This document shows positions 58,601 through 64,000 of a DNA stretch of 64,000 nucleotides, in pieces (the first letter of the stretch is position 1; every line of letters begins with the position of its first letter). The DNA lies in contig NZ_JBNCMC010000001.1 of assembly GCF_049844995.1 (NCBI RefSeq), positions 620,001-684,000 of the forward strand, in the 5' to 3' direction. The notes under the pieces are model-generated. The model ran no database searches. It was not told the DNA's origin and saw nothing but the letters and a program-made list of their open reading frames with translations. Origin of the DNA: Luteimicrobium sp049844995. Its GTDB lineage: Bacteria; Actinomycetota; Actinomycetes; Actinomycetales; Cellulomonadaceae. A program made the translations under genes and the position numbers.

Positions 58601-61218
58601 GGCACGGTGCCCTGGAAGCCGCCGGACGCGAGGCTCGCCTGCGCCTGCTTGAAGGTCGTGGTGACCTCGCCGCCGTCGGGCGCGTGCGCGATGGCCGACA
58701 GGGTGACCTTGCCGCCGCCCTGGCCGGTGTCGGTGCCGCCGCCGGTCGGGATCGTCGACGACGTGAACGGCACGGTCCACGCGATCGGGTGGCCGAACAC
58801 GTCGGTCGCCGCGATCGTGAGGGCGTGCGCGCCGGCCGCGAGACCCGCGCCCACTCGCTGACCCGGCCGGACGCCGACGCCGTCGATCGCGTACGTCCAG
58901 CCGGTGGCCGCGCCCTGGTCCTTGACGACGACCGCGAGGTCGACCGGCTTGGTGAGCTTCTGCCCGGCCGCAGGGACCGACGACGTGAGCGCGACGTCCG
59001 TCTGGCGGGCGCCGAACGCGTCGAGGCTGAGCTGGGCCGCCTGTGCCGCGGTGAGCGGGGTGCTCCAGATGCGGGCCGCGGAGATCGTCGAGGCGGACAG
59101 CGACTCGATGCCGCCGCTGCTCGACGTGTCGGCGCCGATCACGAAGTTCTGGGACTTGGTCCCGTTCGGTGCTCCCGGCGCGCCCGTCTGGTCCGCCTGC
59201 GCGGCGAGCGAGCCGTTGAGGTAGAGCTTGATCGTCGCGCCGTCGTAGACCTGCACGGCGTCGTACCAGACGCCCGCGCGGATCGGCGCGGTCAGCGCGT
59301 GGTACGCACCGGCGACGTAGAAGTCGGCCTGGACGTTCGAGCCGTTGACGATGATCCCGAACCCGCCGGTGTTCTCCCCGGAGCAGGTCTTGTTGCCCGC
59401 GGCCGGCGGCAGCGTGCCGTCGAAGCGGAAGACGCACTCGGTCGAGTAGGTGGTCGTGAGCTGCGGCGCGCTGCCGCCGTCCCACGCGTCCTGCAGCGGG
59501 TAGAGGATGCCGTCCTTGCGCCCGTCGAAGGACGCGACCGACTTGTCGAGCGCGACGTCGGTGGAGACGACGGGCGACCCGGTCACGTCGGGCGTGCGGC
59601 CCGCGGCGTCGTCGGTGTAGGTGCCGTCGGACAGGTCGACGTCGAGCACGTCGGCCTTCGGCGCGTGCTCGACCGGCGCCGACGTCGCGCCGGCGAGCAG
59701 CGCGATCTGGTGCGCGGTGAGCGCCGAGTCCCAGATCCGCTCGGAGGCGACCGTGGCCTTGGACCAGCTCTCCATCGAGGAGCCGCCCGAGTTCTGGTCG
59801 GCGCCGATCCCGAGGAACTTGGCCCCGGACGGGCCGGTCGCGGTGCCGGTCTGGGCGGCGGCCTTGACCAGCTTGCCGTTCACGTACAGGCGGATGGAGG
59901 ACCCGTCGTACTGCGCGACGACGTCCTGCCACACCCCGCTCGCGGCCGGGACCTTGACCGAGTGGTAGGCGCCGTCGACGTAGAACTCCCCGGCGAGGCT
60001 CGAGCCCGACACGTAGATCGACATGCCGCCGCCGTTCTCGCCGCCGCAGACCTTGTTGGCGGCGGCGACCGGCAGCGAGGCGTCGAGGCGGAACGTGCAC
60101 TCGACCGTGTACGCCTTCGACAGGTTCGGGACGTGGTCGGGGTTCCACGCGTCGTCGGCCGCGAAGTCGTAGCCGTCGTCGACGCCGTCGAACGACGCGA
60201 CCACGCGGTTGAGGTCCTTGTCGACCGCGAGCCGCGGCGCGCCGAAGCGGAGCGGCTGGCGGCTCTGCGCGTGGTCCACGGGAGAGCCGGCCGTGAAGTC
60301 GACGTCGAGGACGTCGGCGGCCGGCACCCCGTCGACCACGGGGGGCGTCACGACGACGGGCGGCGGGGCGGTCGCGCCGGTCCCGGGCGTGGTGAGCCAC
60401 TGGGACCGGTCGGCGAGCGCCGCGACCTGGTCGGCGTCGAGCGCGGCGCTGAAGATGCGCGTCGCGGCGACGGTGACGGGGCTCTGGCGCTGGGCCGACG
60501 GACCGACCGTCACGTCGCCGCCGATCACGAAGCCGCGCGCGGTCGCGCTCGGTGCGCCGACCGTGCCGGGGTAGCTCCCGGACCCGGCGAGCGCGCCGTC
60601 GACGTAGAGCTTGAGCGACGTCCCGTCGTACGTGCCGACGACGTGGTACCAGTCGCCCTTCGTCAGCTCGGGCGACGTCACCGTCTTGTACGCGCCGCCG
60701 ACGTAGGCCGACCAGACCAGGGCGGACTTGCCGCTGGGGACGTAGAACGCGTAGCCGCCGCCCTCGCGCCCGGCGCAGACGTCGTTCTCCGCTCCGTCCG
60801 CGCTGGCGGGGGACGCGGGGAGGTCGCCGTCGAAGCGGAAGTCGCACTCGATCGAGACCGAGGTCGTGAGGTTCGGGGACGCGGAGGAGTCCCACGCGTC
60901 CGAAAGGTCGTACCAGTACGCGTCGATGCCGCCGTCGAACGACGGCACGACGCGGTTCAGCTGCGGGTCGAGCGCGATGGCCGGCCGGCCGACGGTGTGG
61001 GCCTCGCGCCCCGCCGCGTGGTCGGTGGGGGTGCCGTCCGCGAAGTCGACGTCCAGGACGTCGGCCTGCGGCGGGGTGGAACCTGTGCTGGTGGGGGTCG
61101 TCTCGCTCGCGACGGCGTCGGCAACGGAGGCACCGATGATCGTGGTGCCTGCCACCGCCAACCCCGTGATCGTGGCGGCGAGCCGCCGCCACGATCGAGT
61201 CACGGGTCGTGATGTCAC
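55618..61218 (-). CDS. Giant secreted LamG / metallophosphoesterase / Ig-like protein
   Basis: 1,866 aa from GTG 61218, with AAGGAG upstream. Signal peptide of about 38 residues (RRLAATITGLAVAGTTIIGA). Three related LamG/concanavalin-like modules start near residues 52, ~300 and ~520, each opening ADVLDVD. Then an Ig-like bridge (~740-1010), a calcineurin-type metallophosphoesterase (~1015-1370) with D1024-x-Q1026 (a DxQ form of the usual DxH), GD at D1088, GNHD with N1142-H1143 and GHVH with H1289/H1291, a fibronectin/DUF5011-like part, and three to four Ig-like repeats with VTVKGG, SLTVTV-type strands to the end. It likely releases phosphate from extracellular substrates. No LPXTG is visible, so it is secreted or wall-associated through the C-terminal repeats. 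A PhoP-box-like site lies about 100 bp upstream. Confidence 0.92.
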   Translation of the reverse strand: MTSRPVTRSWRRLAATITGLAVAGTTIIGASVADAVASETTPTSTGSTPPQADVLDVDFADGTPTDHAAGREAHTVGRPAIALDPQLNRVVPSFDGGIDAYWYDLSDAWDSSASPNLTTSVSIECDFRFDGDLPASPASADGAENDVCAGREGGGYAFYVPSGKSALVWSAYVGGAYKTVTSPELTKGDWYHVVGTYDGTSLKLYVDGALAGSGSYPGTVGAPSATARGFVIGGDVTVGPSAQRQSPVTVAATRIFSAALDADQVAALADRSQWLTTPGTGATAPPPVVVTPPVVDGVPAADVLDVDFTAGSPVDHAQSRQPLRFGAPRLAVDKDLNRVVASFDGVDDGYDFAADDAWNPDHVPNLSKAYTVECTFRLDASLPVAAANKVCGGENGGGMSIYVSGSSLAGEFYVDGAYHSVKVPAASGVWQDVVAQYDGSSIRLYVNGKLVKAAAQTGTATGPSGAKFLGIGADQNSGGSSMESWSKATVASERIWDSALTAHQIALLAGATSAPVEHAPKADVLDVDLSDGTYTDDAAGRTPDVTGSPVVSTDVALDKSVASFDGRKDGILYPLQDAWDGGSAPQLTTTYSTECVFRFDGTLPPAAGNKTCSGENTGGFGIIVNGSNVQADFYVAGAYHALTAPIRAGVWYDAVQVYDGATIKLYLNGSLAAQADQTGAPGAPNGTKSQNFVIGADTSSSGGIESLSASTISAARIWSTPLTAAQAAQLSLDAFGARQTDVALTSSVPAAGQKLTKPVDLAVVVKDQGAATGWTYAIDGVGVRPGQRVGAGLAAGAHALTIAATDVFGHPIAWTVPFTSSTIPTGGGTDTGQGGGKVTLSAIAHAPDGGEVTTTFKQAQASLASGGFQGTVPVVPSALDFTYDDAGTVDGQQAEDGKTATSPSSHEGMPFQRFDVSVPSYDDDRHVRWSGVVDPERSVSLRVWDTASTSWKEIATARGASDGDTALEGDVTPAEIDGDVVHVLVLALDPFADDLSARDASAAETANHFDDPDDYDFSFVHWTDPQFIAEGAAGGSGKMPTSPEYATSSGVETAEEQAVWATAYRDAARWTIANAKPKKIAYAAMTGDMINSDVVDPYATNPDGTLVYPTQLDEITKENAFASGVIDSFAGSGVPAQVIAGNHDDNNGQQTGSDSLFAQAFSAAGFYDQAKDWPAGASYHTKDETTGADGATTTQGEDSQDSYVLFSAGGLDFVAVGLSYGVTDEEADWANSIFQRYKDRNGILITHSYLNASSNKDGRDAAYTGDDGAPLYKKVVTANPNVFLVLAGHVHGVGTNLVTVSGPQVQHKVVELLADYQEYQQPASKIFTAENCPTCVVDASGNIDVDGDGVLDHKPGDKLRFGASFLRLLQFDTKKSTMSVDSYSPFFDEFGTHTYDTKSPIRYDGSEDNFTVPVDLTSRTTSFATDGLAVVTPTDTVIGTATGKSGFPVSVTWSGLTAGQPYAWTASSTDAAGDDLGQLDQFGGFFVASAGGTDVTPPVITLPPSSSVQQGEVFDPLAGVTAKDDTDGDVTAALRVTGTVDTAEPGTYTLIYSVSDANGNVAQAQRAVKVVAQTTPERTPTSVKASNVTVQAGKELTLTATVSPADATGTVTFVNGEEPLCDATVTAGKASCVPFRTPVAGTYAVSAQYLGDATRAPSDRSFVLTVTRPASTTPAATTVTGTATSWTYGTNGTVRVTVKGGTATPTGEVLVKSGSKELGWTDLRGGKGTVTLAVGSLQPGSRTLTLTYGGDTYHKASHGSLTVTVRKASAKAAVSVTKAPTSRAKGTARVTVSSAVRGLPSPTGKVTVTLKKGRSTWTATGTLSKGHVTVTLPKLAKGTWTLTTSYAGDSRFGTAKVTGKAVRVTR

Positions 61219-61318
61219 GCCTGCTCCTTGGTTGGGCGAATGTCGCACATTGCGCCCTGAGACCATCGGCCCGCGGCGAACTCCGGCTGGCCTGGGTGCC
61301 GCCGGCAGTCGAGAGTCC

Positions 61319-61347
61319 GCTGAACTTTGGGTGAGCGTCCGGTGACA
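61319..61347 (-). promoter_or_regulatory. PhoP-box-like direct repeats
   Basis: On the minus strand the units TGTCACC, GCTCACC and GTTCAGC recur at 11-bp steps (7-bp unit, 4-bp spacer). They match GTTCACC, the actinobacterial PhoP unit, at 5, 6 and 6 of 7 positions. The site lies 101-129 bp before the phosphoesterase start, in the right orientation. Confidence 0.6.
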
Positions 61348-61363
61348 GCCCCCTGGACGTCCG

Positions 61364-62056
61364 TCAGGACGTGGCGAGACTCGCGGCGCTCGCGGCGCGG
61401 CGGCGCCGTCGTGCCCGGGTGGCGGCGACGACGACGGCGCCCGCGATCCCGAGCCCGCCGGCGGTCAGCGCCAGGGGGACCCAGGCGGCCGTGCCGCCCG
61501 CGGTCCCGCCGACGAACGTCCAGTCGTGCGCGGTCTCGTCCTGCGCGTACGCGGCCTTCTGCCCGCCGGGCCCGGTGGCGAGGGTCGAGTAGAGCGGGCT
61601 CATGTCGGTGAGGAGTGTGAGCGTCACCGTCGCCCGCGCGACCGGCCGGGGGCAGCGGAAGTCCACGTCCACCCCGGCGGCGAGCACGTCCGCCTTCCGC
61701 GTGACGGAACCCGAGCACGCGTCGCCGCCCGCGGTCACGGCGACGTTCTCGAGCACGTAGTCGTCGAAGCGCCGGGACCGCTCGAGGACCGCCGGGTCGC
61801 CGTCCTGCGGGGTGACGGCGCCGTCGAGCAGGACGCGGTCGCGGGGCAGCAGCCCGAGGTGCGCCGCCAGGTAGCTGAGGTCGTCGGCGGCGCCCACCTG
61901 CCAGTGGACCCGGACGACGGCGGGCTCGGTGCGGCTCACGGTCGCGGTCGGCGGGGCGCCGAACGGGTGCGCCGACGCAGCGGGCGCGAGGATGCCGGCG
62001 ACGGCCCCCGCCCCCAGCGCCGCGCCCGCGGCCACGGCGAGGGCCCGGCGGATCAC
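61364..62056 (-). CDS. Secreted/anchored protein linked to nickel/cobalt transport
   Basis: 230 aa from GTG 62056, overlapping the NiCoT stop (GTGA). Signal peptide (RRALAVAAGAALGAGAVAG, then AHPFGAPPTATVSRT), an extracellular part with a Cys pair (GGDACSGSVTRK, VDFRCPRP) and one C-terminal helix (PLALTAGGLGIAGAVVVAAT) before an Arg-rich cytosolic tail. Similar membrane-anchored proteins often follow nickel permeases in Actinobacteria; it may bind or deliver the metal. Function not established. Confidence 0.8.
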   Translation of the reverse strand: MIRRALAVAAGAALGAGAVAGILAPAASAHPFGAPPTATVSRTEPAVVRVHWQVGAADDLSYLAAHLGLLPRDRVLLDGAVTPQDGDPAVLERSRRFDDYVLENVAVTAGGDACSGSVTRKADVLAAGVDVDFRCPRPVARATVTLTLLTDMSPLYSTLATGPGGQKAAYAQDETAHDWTFVGGTAGGTAAWVPLALTAGGLGIAGAVVVAATRARRRRRAASAASLATS

Positions 62057-63210
62057 GACGCCGTCCCGCGGGTCCACCGGTCCTCGACCCGGCCCCAGTG
62101 CCAGACGGCCAGGGCGACGAGCCAGCACACGACGAACAGCCCGACGATCACGAACCCGGCGTGGTCGAGGTCGATCCCGGCGACCCAGGCGAGCGGGCCG
62201 GTCTCGATCGAGAACCGGTCCGAGAGGACCCCGACCAGCTCGATCGTGCCCACGACGAGCGCGACGAGGACCGAGATCGTCGTGATCGTGAGGTTGTAGA
62301 AGACCTTGCGCGCCGGGCGGGCGAACGCCCAGCCGTACGCCGCGTTCATGAGGACGCCGTCGACCGTGTCCATGAGGCACATCCCGGCCGCGAAGAGCAC
62401 CGGCAGGACGAGGACGGCGTAGAACGGCAGGGCGAACGCGGCGGCCCCGCCCGCGAGCACGAGCAGGCCGACCTCGGTCGCGGTGTCGAAGCCGAGCCCG
62501 AACAGGACGCCGACCGGGTAGATCCCCGCCGGCGTCCGGACCGTGCGCGTCAGGCCGCCCAGGAACCGGTTGAGCAGGCCGCGGCGCGCGAGCTGCTCCT
62601 CGAGCGCGGCGTCGTCGTGATCGCCGCGGCGCATCGCGCGAGCCACCCGGACGATCCCGACCAGGGCGGCGAGGTTGAGGATGCCGAGGACCCACAGGAA
62701 CACCCCGGAGACCGTGGGCCCGACGACGCCCGTGACGGTGTGGAGCGTGGACGCGTCGTCCTGGAGCGGCCCGACGAGCGCCCGGACCCCGACCGAGAGC
62801 AGCAGCGCGAGGGTGAAGACGATCGTCGAGTGCCCGAGCGAGAACCAGAAGCCGACGGAGAGCGGCCTCCGGCCGGGGCTCCGCCCGCTCGCTCGGAGGG
62901 CGGCAGCGTCGCTCACGAGCTTGCGGGTCGTGTTGTCGATCGCCGCGATGTGGTCGGCGTCGAACGCGTGCCGCAGGCCGAACGAGTACGCCAGGATCCC
63001 CACGCCGACCGTGAACACCTGGTGGTCGCCGCCGAGCTCGAACCGGTGGGGAGACACGAGCGCGAGCAGGACGCCGAACCCGACCACGTGGAGCAGCACC
63101 ACGACCGTGGCCATGCCCGCGAGCGAGCGCCCGTCGCCGGGTTCGAGACGGGCTCGCCCGGGTGCCGAGTCGGTCGTGGCGGTCGTCGTGGTCGTCCCGG
63201 TCGTGGTCAC
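62053..63210 (-). CDS. NiCoT-type nickel/cobalt permease (HoxN/NixA family)
   Basis: 385 aa from GTG 63210, chosen because CGGAG sits about five bases upstream; GTG 63246 is an alternative. NiCoT signatures are all present: LRHAFDADHIAAIDNTTRK (the HAxDADHI motif), FSLGHSTIVF, GLGFDTATEVGLL and GMCLMDTVDGVLMNAAYGW. About eight helices. A high-affinity importer of Ni2+ (or Co2+), for urease, hydrogenase or B12 enzymes. The gene lies between a second nickel/cobalt transporter and a secreted companion, all on one strand. Confidence 0.94.
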   Translation of the reverse strand: MTTTGTTTTTATTDSAPGRARLEPGDGRSLAGMATVVVLLHVVGFGVLLALVSPHRFELGGDHQVFTVGVGILAYSFGLRHAFDADHIAAIDNTTRKLVSDAAALRASGRSPGRRPLSVGFWFSLGHSTIVFTLALLLSVGVRALVGPLQDDASTLHTVTGVVGPTVSGVFLWVLGILNLAALVGIVRVARAMRRGDHDDAALEEQLARRGLLNRFLGGLTRTVRTPAGIYPVGVLFGLGFDTATEVGLLVLAGGAAAFALPFYAVLVLPVLFAAGMCLMDTVDGVLMNAAYGWAFARPARKVFYNLTITTISVLVALVVGTIELVGVLSDRFSIETGPLAWVAGIDLDHAGFVIVGLFVVCWLVALAVWHWGRVEDRWTRGTAS

Positions 63211-63264
63211 GGGGGCTCCGTTCGGGCTCGGTGCGGGGGCTGGCACGGTTGTTGCGCCCCCTCG

Positions 63265-64000
63265 TCAGGATGCGCCCGGCGCGATGATGCCGCCGAGCGC
63301 GAGGACGCTGATCGCGCCGCCGGCGAGCGCGATCGCCGCGCCCGTGACGAGCGGCACCGCGCGGGCGGCGCTCCGGAGGGCCGCCGTCGGGCGGGTGTGC
63401 GCCACGACGAAGGACCGGCCCCAGAGGGCCGCGAGACCGGCCGCGAACAGCACCGACGCGAGCCCGACGCCGAACGCGAGGACGAGGCCGACCGCCATCC
63501 CCGACCGCCCGGCGAAGATCCCCGTCACGAGCACGAGGAACGCCGACGGCGAAGGCGTCAGCGCGCCCGCGGCGCCCAGCGTCACGAGGGTGGGGCGGCT
63601 CACGGCCGGGGCGGTCGTCGTCGGGTGGTCGTGGTGATGACCGTCGTGGTCGTGGTCGTGGTCGTGGGCCGGGACGTCCGTCGGGCGCACGTGCGTGTGG
63701 GCGCGGCCGAACGGGCCGTGCCGGTGGGTGAGCGACCCGTCGGCCGCGCCGGGGGCTGGCGCGCGTCGGGCCCGGAGCACGAGGAGCACGCCGACGCCGA
63801 CGACCGTCAGACCCGCCACGAGCTCCAGCACCCCGGTGAGCTGCTCGAGGTCGACGAGGCCGGACAGGTCGAAGAAGGTCCACAGGACCGCGAGAACGAG
63901 CACCGAAACGGTGTGCATGACGGCGACCGAGCCGCCGAGCCAGGCGGCGTCCCGTACGGTGCCGCGCGAGCCGACGAGGTAGGCGGCCGCGAGGCTCTTG
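63265..64000 (-). CDS. NicO/RcnA-type nickel/cobalt transporter, cut by the window edge
   Basis: The frame is open past 64000, so only the C-terminal ~245 residues are seen. SLAAAYLVGSRGTVRDAAWL resembles the GHGKTxVAAYLVGSRGT region of NicO/RcnA proteins, followed by a helix, a His-rich cytosolic loop (DHDHDHDGHHHDH), and LGAAGALTPSPSAFLVLVTG. It ends with two more helices. A different family from NiCoT; RcnA types usually export metal, other NicO members import, so direction is open. The gene's start is outside the window. Confidence 0.88.
   Translation of the reverse strand, partial: KSLAAAYLVGSRGTVRDAAWLGGSVAVMHTVSVLVLAVLWTFFDLSGLVDLEQLTGVLELVAGLTVVGVGVLLVLRARRAPAPGAADGSLTHRHGPFGRAHTHVRPTDVPAHDHDHDHDGHHHDHPTTTAPAVSRPTLVTLGAAGALTPSPSAFLVLVTGIFAGRSGMAVGLVLAFGVGLASVLFAAGLAALWGRSFVVAHTRPTAALRSAARAVPLVTGAAIALAGGAISVLALGGIIAPGAS

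Overview
This is a very GC-rich window with dense, alternating-strand coding, frequent GTG starts and ATGA/GTGA start-stop overlaps. It carries actinobacterial hallmarks: a tRNA-Gly(CCC)–dcd neighbourhood, an Mrp operon whose first gene carries both A and B parts, the GAF-regulator/ExaC/DUF779 trio and a CopD–CtaG fusion. With a secreted pullulanase and many LamG/SH3 surface proteins, I infer a chromosomal segment of a Micrococcales actinomycete, probably Cellulomonadaceae or Promicromonosporaceae. There is no rRNA, prophage, CRISPR array, insertion sequence or transposase.

Layout. 0-7 kb: secreted M23/SH3 endopeptidase, an SRPBCC reading frame running without a stop into antisense purB, purB, a small helical protein paired with an alpha/beta hydrolase, a holin-like membrane protein and a HisC2/Pat-type aminotransferase. 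7-14 kb: TPP-dependent 2-oxoacid dehydrogenase operon (E1a-E1b-E2, no E3), a membrane-anchored cysteine-motif protein and a CopD-CtaG fusion. 14-15.4 kb: an AbiEi/DUF559-type nuclease-like gene flanked on both sides by a 22-bp repeat family. 15.4-24 kb: DUF2252, S9 peptidase, hydrolase/WYL pair, a decayed locus (S41 and NTF2-like remnants), NHL-thioredoxin and a second hydrolase. 24-36 kb: regulators paired with oxidoreductases (STAND/HTH, SDR/TetR, CMD/MocR, NmrA/TetR), a HAD phosphatase, CorA and a nitroreductase. 36-41 kb: GAF regulator, exaC aldehyde dehydrogenase, DUF779, sugar MFS porter, DinB. 41-49 kb: large secreted pullulanase, a gene-free gap with a candidate 320-nt structured RNA, pirin, tRNA-Gly, TM2, dcd. 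49-55.6 kb: six-gene Mrp Na+/H+ antiporter operon. 55.6-64 kb: an 1,866-residue secreted LamG/metallophosphoesterase with a PhoP-box-like site upstream, then a nickel/cobalt uptake cluster cut by the window edge.

Themes. Many genes have a TANNNT-like -10 hexamer 6-7 nt before the start codon, which suggests leaderless transcription and helps fix starts. Several divergent regulator/enzyme pairs share clear inverted-repeat operators. Two families of intergenic repeats occur: long hairpins with GCCGAACACGGG ends (four sites) and 22-bp elements around the DUF559-like gene (nine copies). Together with the orphan RNA candidate these are the least explained parts of the window.
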